Below are positions 26,919 through 34,221 of a stretch of DNA of 64,000 nucleotides, piece by piece. The first letter of the stretch is position 1. Every line of letters begins with the position of its first letter. Location of the stretch: NCBI GenBank assembly GCA_040755835.1, contig JBFMAB010000054.1:1-64000 (forward strand), given 5' to 3'. The position numbers and the translations under genes were made by a program. This stretch comes from JADLDB01 sp040755835 (GTDB taxonomy: Bacteria > Myxococcota > Myxococcia > Myxococcales > Myxococcaceae). The notes under the pieces are model-generated. The model was not told where the DNA came from and made no database searches. It saw only the letters and a list, made by a program, of their open reading frames with translations.

Positions 26919-27288
26919 GGTCTTCCTGCGCTCCCGACTTCCGGGTGAAAGGATTCATCGCGAAGAGGTCGACGAGCAGCACCGCGTCGTCGCCGTCGAG
27001 CCACGCGCCGAGCGACATCGGCGGCGCGGCGACCGCCCGCGGCAGGCGCCGCAGCTCGGTCACGGGGATCTTCCGGACGCCCAGCACGGCGTCGATCGCG
27101 AGGCGGCACTCCGGGCCGTCCTCGGGCTGGAACACCAGCGCGCGGCGCCCGTCGCGCGGGCGGCCGAGCGGGTAGCCGACGCTCTCGGTCGGCTCGTCGA
27201 GGTCGACCCGGCGCACCTGCGCGAGGTCGGCGCCGAACCGCACGCCGGCGATCTCGAAGAGCACCACGTCGACGGCCTCGTCGCTCAC
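26908..27288 (-). CDS. frzB: FrzB-like short CheW adaptor
   Basis: A 126-residue CheW-domain protein (VVLFEIAGVRFGADLAQVRR, LAIDAVLGVRKIPVTELRRL, AWLDGDDAVLLVDLF). It is shorter than canonical CheW and lacks parts of the second subdomain, as FrzB does. In M. xanthus FrzB is an unusual CheW that connects the receptor but does not bind FrzE; the same division of labour is inferred here from position and length. The GTG start at 27288 overlaps the stop of the frzA-type gene (GTGA). Confidence 0.85.
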   Translation of the reverse strand: MSDEAVDVVLFEIAGVRFGADLAQVRRVDLDEPTESVGYPLGRPRDGRRALVFQPEDGPECRLAIDAVLGVRKIPVTELRRLPRAVAAPPMSLGAWLDGDDAVLLVDLFAMNPFTRKSGAQEDHGH

Positions 27289-27797
27289 CGGGCCACCGCC
27301 TTCTGCCGCGCGGTGTGCACCACGCGCTGGAGGTTCAGGAGGCTCAACGTACCGAACTCCCGCGACTGCACCACGCCCTCGAGGAACTCCGCCGTGGCGC
27401 CCATGCCGGCCGGCGCCGGCAGCTTGTCGGCCACGAAGATGCGGCGCAGGCCGATCACCTGGTCCGCGAGGAAGCCGACCACGAAGTCGCCCTGCTCGCT
27501 GATGAAGAGCCGGCTGCGCGTCGCCACCTTCGACTCGCCCTGCCCGAGGAAACGCAAGAGGTCGACCAGCGGCACCACCTCGCCGCGGTGGCCCACCACG
27601 CCCAGGAGAAAGGACGGCGCCCGCGGGAGCGGCGTCAGCGGACCCATGCGCGTCACCTCTCGCACCAGATCCGAGCGCACGCCGACGTTCAGCTCGCCCA
27701 CGCGGAAGACGAAGAACTCCTCGTCGGGCTGAACGGTCCGTTCGACCGAACGCTCGGGGGCGCCCGCGAGCGCGCGCTGGAGAGGACTCTGTTCCAA
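27285..27797 (-). CDS. frzA: FrzA-like CheW coupling protein
   Basis: A 170-residue CheW protein: FFVFRVGELNVGVRSDLVRE, LLGVVGHRGEVVPLVDLLRF (containing the conserved G..R G...P..DL motif) and VVGFLADQVIGLRRI. It couples FrzCD to the kinase FrzE and is the first gene of the frz operon. The only in-frame start codon upstream of the domain is a TTG at 27797 with no clear Shine-Dalgarno sequence, so the start is uncertain by some residues. The promoter should lie in 27798-27904, shared with divergent frzZ. Confidence 0.9.
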   Translation of the reverse strand: MEQSPLQRALAGAPERSVERTVQPDEEFFVFRVGELNVGVRSDLVREVTRMGPLTPLPRAPSFLLGVVGHRGEVVPLVDLLRFLGQGESKVATRSRLFISEQGDFVVGFLADQVIGLRRIFVADKLPAPAGMGATAEFLEGVVQSREFGTLSLLNLQRVVHTARQKAVAR

Positions 27798-27904
27798 GGG
27801 AGGCGAAAGTATCGAAACCCGCGCCCGGGACGGTCAAGAAAGACGCGCTTCCCCGCGTGTCGGTTTCGAGCCCACGGGTGAGTCTTCTGCTAGAAGCGCT
27901 CCCC

Positions 27905-28654
27905 ATGGCCGCGCGCGTCCTCGTCATCGACGACAGCCCGATGACCGTCCAGCTCATCACCTCGGCCCTCGCGCAGGCGGGGATCGCATCCGACTCCGCG
28001 TCTGACCTCGCCAGCCTCGACGCGAAGCTCGCGGACGGAAAGTTCGAGGTCGTGCTGGTCGACGTGAACATGCCGGAGATGTACGGCGACGACGTCGTCG
28101 AGTTCCTCCGCGTCCAGCGCAAGCTGACGGCCAAGCTGCTCCTCTACTCGGACATCAGCGAGGAAGAGCTCGCCGCCAAAGCGAAGAACGCGGGCGCCGA
28201 CGGCTACATCGCCAAGTCGAGCGGCCTCGAGGCCGCGGTCGCCGCGATCCAGGCTGCGCTGGGCGCCGGAGCCGTCGAAGGCGGCAAGGGGAAGCGCCGC
28301 GTGCTGGTGGTGGACGACAGCGAGGCCACCGCGCGCCTGCTCCAGGTCGAGCTCGCCGCGCAGGGTCACGAGGTGATGACCGCCAACAGCGCCGACGCGG
28401 CCACCAGGATCATCTTGAAGAAGAAGACCCGCCCAGACCTCGTGCTGCTCGACGTGCGCATGCCCGGCGTCAACGGCGAGGAGTTCTGCCGCTTCATCAA
28501 GGGCAACTCGCTGTTCGCGGGCATCCAGGTGCTGCTGTGCTCCGCCGAAGCGGAAGGCGAACTCCAGAAGATCGTCGAGCGCGCGGGCGCGGACGGCTAC
28601 ATCCGCAAGGACTCGCTGATCGCGAAAGAGATCCTCGAGTTGCTCCAGCAGTAG
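27905..28654 (+). CDS. frzZ: FrzZ-like dual-receiver response regulator
   Basis: A 249-residue protein of two CheY-like receiver domains with no output domain. Domain 1 (about 3-118) has DDSP at 9-12, acceptor D53 (VLVDVNMPEM) and K104 in YIAKSSG. Domain 2 (about 131-249) has DDSE, acceptor D183 (LLDVRMPGVNG) and K in YIRKDS. This is the architecture of FrzZ, the output of the Frz pathway, phosphorylated by FrzE and acting at the cell poles on reversals. It is transcribed divergently from the frzA gene, exactly as in M. xanthus. The linker between domains is short, about 10 residues. Confidence 0.93.
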   Translation: MAARVLVIDDSPMTVQLITSALAQAGIASDSASDLASLDAKLADGKFEVVLVDVNMPEMYGDDVVEFLRVQRKLTAKLLLYSDISEEELAAKAKNAGADGYIAKSSGLEAAVAAIQAALGAGAVEGGKGKRRVLVVDDSEATARLLQVELAAQGHEVMTANSADAATRIILKKKTRPDLVLLDVRMPGVNGEEFCRFIKGNSLFAGIQVLLCSAEAEGELQKIVERAGADGYIRKDSLIAKEILELLQQ

Positions 28655-28771
28655 CTCCCGCGAGGAGCGCAGGCGTGAAGGCCAGTGTCCTGCCTTCGAA
28701 CACTCACGCCAACCAATTGAAACTCCTCCTGATTTGCTCAGCTCGTGGTGCACCCACGCGCCGGCAGTCAA

Positions 28772-28803
28772 AATTCCATACATTTTGTTTCTTGGAATTC
28801 CAA
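28772..28803. promoter_or_regulatory. AT-rich upstream region with nested inverted repeats
   Basis: The 200-bp gap between frzZ and the next gene contains an unusually AT-rich patch (about 28715-28815). Within it AATTCCA (28772-28778) and TGGAATT (28793-28799) form an inverted repeat, and TTGGAATTCCAA (28792-28803) is itself a perfect 12-bp palindrome. It lies about 50 bp upstream of the ATG at 28856, suitable for an operator or promoter region. The binding factor is unknown. Confidence 0.4.
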
Positions 28804-28855
28804 TGAGTTGGCCTGTGCCCTGCGCTGGCCCGATCCTTGGAAACGAGGATGTGGC

Positions 28856-29335
28856 ATGACGGCTGTCCGCCTCTCACCCCGCCTCGGCACCCCGTCGGTG
28901 CAGAGGACGGCCATGCCCGAGCGGGCCGCGCCGCGTCCGGCGGCTTTGGATGGCTTCGAGGCCCCCAGGCGGCCGACGGTGGCGACGCTGCACCGGGGCT
29001 CGACGGGTCCGGCCGTGCGCGCGCTGCAGGATCGCCTCGTCAAGGCGGGCGCGCTGACCCCCGCCGACGTGGCGACGGGCCCGGGCGTCTACGGGCCGCG
29101 GACCGAGGCGGGCGTCCGGCGTTTCCAGGCGTCGGTGGGCCTGCCGGTCACCGGCATCGCAGGCCCCGAGACGCAGGCCGCGCTGGCCAGCGCCAGCCGC
29201 TTCCAGGCCGATCGCAAGGCCGGTCGGCCCGTCGAGGACGTGCCCACCCAACCGACTTTGACGGCGCAGGTGCATGCGCGCCTGTCCGACACGTTCGCTG
29301 AAGAGGTGACCGCGCCCGTGGGCGTGGGGCTGTAG
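28856..29335 (+). CDS. Peptidoglycan-binding domain protein
   Basis: A 159-residue protein with one PG_binding_1-type domain: LHRGSTGPAVRALQDRLVKA, GVYGPRTEAGVRRFQASVGL and PVTGIAGPETQAAL, the usual three-helix repeat that binds cell-wall glycan stems. There is no recognisable signal peptide and no catalytic domain; the first 45 residues are Pro/Arg-rich. The ATG at 28856 has GAGG about 7 bp upstream. The gene is flanked by an AT-rich palindromic upstream region and a strong terminator, so it is a single transcription unit. It may be an exported cell-wall or effector-like protein using a non-Sec route; that is speculative. Confidence 0.8.
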   Translation: MTAVRLSPRLGTPSVQRTAMPERAAPRPAALDGFEAPRRPTVATLHRGSTGPAVRALQDRLVKAGALTPADVATGPGVYGPRTEAGVRRFQASVGLPVTGIAGPETQAALASASRFQADRKAGRPVEDVPTQPTLTAQVHARLSDTFAEEVTAPVGVGL

Positions 29336-29382
29336 GCCTCTCGACAACCAGGTGAGGAGGTCGGCATGGGGCTGACCTCGAG

Positions 29383-29427
29383 CGGGACTCCGGCTTTCCC
29401 CCTTTGGCCGGAGTCCCGTTTATTTTT
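29383..29427 (+). terminator. Rho-independent terminator
   Basis: A perfect 12-bp GC-rich stem (CGGGACTCCGGC with GCCGGAGTCCCG, 29383-29394 and 29407-29418) is followed on the plus strand by TTTATTTTT. It lies 48 bp after the stop of the peptidoglycan-binding protein gene and is the best intrinsic terminator in the window. Confidence 0.9.
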
Positions 29428-29437
29428 CAGCGCCTTC

Positions 29438-30727
29438 TCAGGCGACGCGGCGCTCGCCGAGGCCGCGCGCGAAGTTCCCGATGACGAGCCACGGCGCCGC
29501 GCGCTTGAGCTCCGCCAGCATCCTGGCGACGCCGATCGCCTCCCCGCCGGCGCCCTTGCCGCGGGCCACCTCGACGTACTGCAGCGGATCGATGGCCAGC
29601 GGCCGCGTCTGGATCTGATCGACGCGGTACTTCTTCACCAGGCGCTTGAGCGCGTCCACCTCGCCGCGGCGATCGCTGACGCCCGGGAAGAGCAGCAGGT
29701 TGAGCGCCAGGTACGCGCCGCGATCGCGTGACAGGGCGATCGACGCCTCGACGTCCTCCCAGCCGTACTTGTCCGGCTGGTAATACGCCTCGTAGAGTTC
29801 CTTCACCGCCGAGTTGAGCGACACGCGGATCGCGTCGAGGCCCGCGTCGTAGAGCGCCGCGAGGCCCTTGGTCAGCGAGGCGTTGGTGTTGATGTTGATG
29901 CTGCCCTTCCGCGTGCGCGCGCGGATGAGGCGGATCGACTCGGCGATCACCTTCCAGCGGGTGAGCGGCTCCCCTTCGCATCCCTGCCCGAAGGACACCA
30001 TGGTGCGGCCCGGCGCGTGCTCGAGGTGCCAGACGGCCACGTCGGCGATCTCCTGCGCGCTGGGCCCGTCCTTCTGGCGCGCGTGGGACGCCGGCGGCCC
30101 GTCCTCGGGCTGGTCGCTGATGCAGCCCACGCACTGCGCGTTGCACATGGTGGACACGGGCAGCGCGCCCTCGTCCCGCACGTAGAAGACGTTCTGGCTG
30201 GTGAAGCAGCGGTACACCAGGGCGCACGTCTTGAGCTGCTCCAGCACGCGGTTGCCCGGAAAGCGGTGGAGGTGCGCCTTCACCAGGCCCTTCACCTCGG
30301 GCGTCGAGAAGCGCGCGGGCGTCCAGTGCTTGCGGCGATCGGTGTGCAGCGCCCACACGACGGGCCCGCTCGGCCCCCACGCGGCGGCGGTGTAGGCCCA
30401 CTGCGGCAGCACCGGGCCGCCGGCCTTCACCTCGCCGGGCAGGTACGTGCGCGTGAAGCCGGGCGGCATCACCGCGCCGACGGCGTGCGGGGTGACGCGC
30501 CTGCCGTCGAGCTCCAGCTGCTTCACCAGCACCAGCTCGCCCGTCTCCGGATCGACGCCCACAGGCAGGCGCCCCGGCAGGTGCACCAGCTTCGCGCCCT
30601 CCGGCAGCGGAATCGGCCGGCCGTGCGCGGGGAGAATGGACTCGTCGCTGCGCAGGGTGGCGAGGAGGTACGGGTGCTCCACCACCCTCCCCTTCGGATC
30701 CGCGAGCAGCAGCTTCCAGGACGCCAT
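29438..30727 (-). CDS. Radical SAM protein
   Basis: A 429-residue protein with the radical SAM cluster motif CNAQCVGC (CxxxCxxC, about residue 190-197), preceded by an N-terminal domain of about 160 residues that is not standard. After the cluster come FGQGCEGEPLTRWKVIAESI (the GGE-like SAM-binding element) and INTNASLTKGLAALYDAGLD, AIRVSLNSAV, the barrel strands typical of the family. There is no C-terminal SPASM or B12 domain, and the reaction is unknown. The ATG at 30727 starts MASWKLLLADPKG. It lies back to back with the NlpC/P60-like gene and ends just after the terminator at 29383-29427. Confidence 0.85.
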   Translation of the reverse strand: MASWKLLLADPKGRVVEHPYLLATLRSDESILPAHGRPIPLPEGAKLVHLPGRLPVGVDPETGELVLVKQLELDGRRVTPHAVGAVMPPGFTRTYLPGEVKAGGPVLPQWAYTAAAWGPSGPVVWALHTDRRKHWTPARFSTPEVKGLVKAHLHRFPGNRVLEQLKTCALVYRCFTSQNVFYVRDEGALPVSTMCNAQCVGCISDQPEDGPPASHARQKDGPSAQEIADVAVWHLEHAPGRTMVSFGQGCEGEPLTRWKVIAESIRLIRARTRKGSININTNASLTKGLAALYDAGLDAIRVSLNSAVKELYEAYYQPDKYGWEDVEASIALSRDRGAYLALNLLLFPGVSDRRGEVDALKRLVKKYRVDQIQTRPLAIDPLQYVEVARGKGAGGEAIGVARMLAELKRAAPWLVIGNFARGLGERRVA

Positions 30728-30807
30728 GGCGGGGCGTGTACGCGAGCCGCCGCACGAACTCAAACTGCGCTGGAACGAGGTCGGGGGCCCACGCGTTCGG
30801 GCATCTG

Positions 30808-31680
30808 GTGACGACCGCCTTCCTCGTGGCCCTGGTGCTGTCCGCCGCGCCCGGCGTGGAGCTGCGCGCCTCCATCGACGGCCAGAAGCCCGCCCCCGGG
30901 TGGGCCTACGCCCGGCGCGGACAGGCGGTGACGCTGCACGCGGTGGTGAAGGGCGGCCCGGCGAAGGAGGTGCGCTGGTTCAAGGTCGAACCCACCGTGG
31001 GCGCGATCGACAACACCACCCCGTCCTTCCATTTCGAGCCCGTCACCTACCGCGAGACGCCGGTGCCCGCGTGCGACGATCGCCTCGAGTGCCCGGGCGA
31101 CGTGACGCCGTCGGTATTGCCCGCCGTGGCCGCGCTAGAGGGCGTGGGGACGATGGCGTTCAAGGTGCGCGTGACGTTGGCCGACGGCCGCACCGTGGAG
31201 ACGCCCGGCCTCGAGTCCACCAGGTGGGGCGGCCTGACGAAGGACGTCTTCCGCGTGGTGGTGCGCCGCGACGAGTCGCTGATCGGCTACGCGAGCGAAC
31301 TGCTCAACACGCCGTACATCTTCGGCAGCGCCGGGCCGGACGGGCGGAACCAGAGCGATCTCCTCATCGGCTCCGACTGCGCGGACCTCGTCATCTACGG
31401 CCGGCGCCGCAGCGGCAAGAAGGCCGAGTACACCTCGTCGTACGGCATCGACCAGCAAGCGAAGCCACTCGCGGCGGGCGCGAGGATCCGCGCGGGCGAC
31501 GTGATCCACTTCCCCAACACGCGGCACGTCGCGTTGCTCTACGAGGACAGGGCGCCCCTCGGCGTGCTGAACGCCGAGGACCTGATCCTCCACACCTGCT
31601 GGGCGCCGCCGACGGTGCAGCCCCTCGGCGAGACGGGCTGCGCCAGCGAGCCGATGCGCGTCCTGCGCTTCCCGGATTGA
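30808..31680 (+). CDS. Exported NlpC/P60-like cysteine hydrolase candidate
   Basis: With the GTG at 30808 the product is 290 residues and has a signal peptide (VTTAFLVALVLSAAPG). The N-terminal half (about 20-140) is beta-rich and Ig-like. The C-terminal half reads ELLNTPYIFGSAGPDG, then GSDCADLVIYGRRRSG (candidate catalytic Cys), then GDVIHFPNTRHVALLYED (candidate His, as in the 'GD...F....HV.iY' motif). This Cys-His order and spacing fit NlpC/P60 peptidoglycan endopeptidases, although the match is remote. A GTG at 30736 gives a longer N terminus that would bury the signal peptide. Confidence 0.65.
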   Translation: MTTAFLVALVLSAAPGVELRASIDGQKPAPGWAYARRGQAVTLHAVVKGGPAKEVRWFKVEPTVGAIDNTTPSFHFEPVTYRETPVPACDDRLECPGDVTPSVLPAVAALEGVGTMAFKVRVTLADGRTVETPGLESTRWGGLTKDVFRVVVRRDESLIGYASELLNTPYIFGSAGPDGRNQSDLLIGSDCADLVIYGRRRSGKKAEYTSSYGIDQQAKPLAAGARIRAGDVIHFPNTRHVALLYEDRAPLGVLNAEDLILHTCWAPPTVQPLGETGCASEPMRVLRFPD

Positions 31681-31713
31681 CGAGGGCCCGCCGGCTGCCC
31701 CACCTTCCGGCCG

Positions 31714-32391
31714 ATGACCTCGCTCCTCGTGCTCGTCCTGGCCGCCGCGCCTGACGCCCGGCTGCTCGACCGCGTCGCCGAGCGGACGAAGGCGATCGAG
31801 GCCTTCACGCGGAACGCCTCCCTGACGCTCAAGGTCGCCTCGGACGAGCTGGACTCCGACGGCAGGTCCGAGAAGCACACCGAGCTCGTCTTCAAGGTGA
31901 GCCGCAAGGACGGCAAGGTGACCCGCGAGCTGCGCTCCGCCACGGAGGACGGGAAGGACATTTCCGAGAAGACGCGGAAGGACCTCGACGAGGCCCAGGA
32001 GAAGAACGGGGACGGCAACGGCAAGGTCCAGGCGTCCCCGTTCCACCCCGACGAGCGCGCGAAGTACGCGTTCGCGCTGCTGCCGCCGTCGGACAAGGCG
32101 CCGGGCCTGGTGCGCATCGCCTTCCAACCCGCCGGCGAGAAGAGCGACAAGGTGATGATCGGCGACGCGGCGATCGATCCCGAGACGGGCGACGTGGTGC
32201 GCATGTCGATGCGGCCGTCGAAGAACCCGCGCTTCGTCGACCACCTGTACCTCGAGCTCGAGTTCGACGCGCAGACGCCGGCGGGGCGCGCGCTGTCGAA
32301 GCTGTCGACGCGCGGCGCCGGCGGGCTGCTCTTCGTGAAGAAGCGCTTCGCGGTGGTGACCACGTTCTCGGACTACGCGGCGCGCGAGTAG
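31714..32391 (+). CDS. Exported protein of unknown function
   Basis: A 225-residue product starts MTSLLVLVLAAAPDARLLDR, a short signal peptide. The mature part is rich in Lys, Asp and Glu and looks like a mostly beta fold; segments such as FKVSRKDGKVTRELRSATED and DAAIDPETGDVVRMSMRP recall outer-membrane lipoprotein-sorting or LolA-like folds, but no motif confirms this. The gene follows the NlpC/P60-like gene by 33 bp on the same strand. Its 3' end overlaps the 3' end of the convergent oxygenase gene by 19 bp. Confidence 0.7.
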   Translation: MTSLLVLVLAAAPDARLLDRVAERTKAIEAFTRNASLTLKVASDELDSDGRSEKHTELVFKVSRKDGKVTRELRSATEDGKDISEKTRKDLDEAQEKNGDGNGKVQASPFHPDERAKYAFALLPPSDKAPGLVRIAFQPAGEKSDKVMIGDAAIDPETGDVVRMSMRPSKNPRFVDHLYLELEFDAQTPAGRALSKLSTRGAGGLLFVKKRFAVVTTFSDYAARE

Positions 32392-32969
32392 AACCACGCC
32401 GTCGCGGCGTAGCGATCGGCGTGGCTCACGAGCACCTCGTGCTCGAGCCGCTCGGACAGGAAGACGACCAGCCGATCGGCCACCGGATCGACGTCGATCG
32501 GCTCGGGCGCGAAGAGGCGAAGCCGGCCGCCGTGCTCGGGCCGCCAGTCCGGGTTCAAATAGACGATCGCCGTCACCCGCCGGTTGTCGTCGCCCGGGAA
32601 GGCGTCGCGGTGCCGGTCGTAGTGGGCGCCCGGCGCGTAGTGGGCGAGCTGCAGGTCGAAGCGGCGCAGCCCCATCCACGCCGCCTGGTTGACGGCGTCC
32701 ATGAGCGCGTCGAAGCGGCCCCAGACGTCTCCCAGTGGGCCTCGCACGTCCCCTTCGGAGATCCAGGTGATGCGATCGCCGCGGATCGCCGCGTCCAGGC
32801 GGTGCGCGCCGCCCCGCCGGATGCCCGCGGGCTTGAGCACGCCGGCCTCGCCCCACTCGACCGCCTTCGCGCGCGTCGCCGCCGCCAGCCCTGCGCCGAG
32901 GAAACCGTCGCGCACGAAGTAGCCGCGGGCGCCCAGCGCTTCGACCTCCGCGTCCGAGAGCGGCGTCAT
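32373..32969 (-). CDS. 2-oxoglutarate/Fe(II)-dependent oxygenase
   Basis: A 198-residue cytoplasmic dioxygenase of the PF13640 (prolyl-4-hydroxylase-like) type. The metal site is H120-x-D122 (HYDRHRDAF) with distal H177 (RLEHEVLVS), and R186 binds 2-oxoglutarate. LAHYAPGAHYDRH and TAIVYLNPDW match the family double-stranded helix. It probably hydroxylates a protein or peptide residue; the target is unknown. The ATG at 32969 overlaps the stop of the PAP2 gene (ATGA), so the two are translationally coupled. Confidence 0.88.
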   Translation of the reverse strand: MTPLSDAEVEALGARGYFVRDGFLGAGLAAATRAKAVEWGEAGVLKPAGIRRGGAHRLDAAIRGDRITWISEGDVRGPLGDVWGRFDALMDAVNQAAWMGLRRFDLQLAHYAPGAHYDRHRDAFPGDDNRRVTAIVYLNPDWRPEHGGRLRLFAPEPIDVDPVADRLVVFLSERLEHEVLVSHADRYAATAWFYSRAA

Positions 32970-34141
32970 GCGGCGGGCGCCTCCTCGCCGGCGATCGTCC
33001 TGCGGAAGCGCGACGTCAGCGCGCTCATCACCCCCGCGAGCGCGAGTCCGGCCAGCACATCCACCACGTAGTGGTAGCGCAGGTAGACGCAGGCGAACGG
33101 CATGGACACCACGATGGGGAGGATCGCCCAGAAGAGCCGCCGCACGTGCCGCCACGCGAGCCAGCCCATCAGCACCGTGCAGCACGTGTGCATGCTGGGG
33201 AAGCAGTCCCAGGTGATGCGCGTCGCGTCCATCATCGCCTCCTTCACCGGGCCGATGAGGTAGTAGTCCAGCGAGACGTCGAAGGTGCGCGTGAGCAGCG
33301 GACCCTTCACCGGCACCAGCGAGTACGAGACGTAGCCGATGAGCAGCGCCACCCCGAGCGCGAAGGCCGACTCGCGCAGCGCCAGCTTTCCTCCGAACAT
33401 GAAGATCGCCCCCAGCACGAGCGGGTACAGCACGGCGTAGAAGGAATACGCGAACGCGAGCCACTCGGAGAGCGGGGTGGAGATGAGCCGCTGCAGCAGC
33501 TCGAGCGGATCGACGCCGCCGAACATCGCGCGGTCGATCGCCGCCATCAGCGCGTCCTGCTCGGGCGCGAGGCGCCCCTGCACCACCGCGTCCATCCACG
33601 CGTAGGCGGACAGCACCAGCGCCAGCGGCGCCCACTCGCGCAAGAGGCTCCCCAGGCCACGCGCGGTGTCCCTCGCGTAGAGCCGGACGTCGAGCGCGCC
33701 GTTCCTCTTCAGGTGCAGCGACAGCGACGCCCACAGCGCCAGCGTCGGAAGCCCAAAGCCCACCACGCGCAGGAGCACCGTCGCCAGCATGGGGATCGCC
33801 TGCGCCGCCCGCGCCGACGCCACGCCGTCGCGCAGCGTCGGGTTGACGAGCGCCGCGAACGCCGCGCCCCCCAGGGGCACCAGCGCCACCGGGAAGAGGA
33901 CGGCCTGGAACCGCCGCGGCCCCGTCGCGCCGGCAGGCCACGGCGTCGCACGCAGGCGCCGCGCGAGGTCGATGAAGCCCACCAGCGCGAGCGCGAAGAA
34001 GACCGTCACGGTGCGCAGCCCTGCCAGCTCGCGCCACTCGAGGAAGACGCGCGGACCGACCCGCACCAGGACGAACAGCCCGAAGGCGATCAGCGCCCAC
34101 TCCAACGGCCGAATCGCGCGCGCCCACCGCACCACGCGCAC
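32966..34141 (-). CDS. PAP2-family membrane phosphatase (inositolphosphotransferase-like)
   Basis: A 391-residue integral membrane protein with about ten transmembrane helices. The C-terminal PAP2 core has FPSMHTCCTVL (motif 2 with catalytic His) and YLRYHYVVDVLAG (motif 3, nucleophilic His and Asp), with LVPVKGPLL before them. Such proteins remove or transfer phosphate groups on lipid phosphates at the periplasmic face; the long N-terminal half resembles the inositol-phosphorylceramide-synthase-like subgroup. It is first in a coupled pair with the 2OG oxygenase and divergent from the spermidine-synthase-like gene. Confidence 0.85.
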   Translation of the reverse strand: MRVVRWARAIRPLEWALIAFGLFVLVRVGPRVFLEWRELAGLRTVTVFFALALVGFIDLARRLRATPWPAGATGPRRFQAVLFPVALVPLGGAAFAALVNPTLRDGVASARAAQAIPMLATVLLRVVGFGLPTLALWASLSLHLKRNGALDVRLYARDTARGLGSLLREWAPLALVLSAYAWMDAVVQGRLAPEQDALMAAIDRAMFGGVDPLELLQRLISTPLSEWLAFAYSFYAVLYPLVLGAIFMFGGKLALRESAFALGVALLIGYVSYSLVPVKGPLLTRTFDVSLDYYLIGPVKEAMMDATRITWDCFPSMHTCCTVLMGWLAWRHVRRLFWAILPIVVSMPFACVYLRYHYVVDVLAGLALAGVMSALTSRFRRTIAGEEAPAA

Positions 34142-34221
34142 CGTAGCCGACCTGCGCGAGGTTCGCGCAGGGCTCGCGTTTCCCGCGGCGGGGCCGGGCT
34201 CTGGCGTACACTGCCGGCCGC

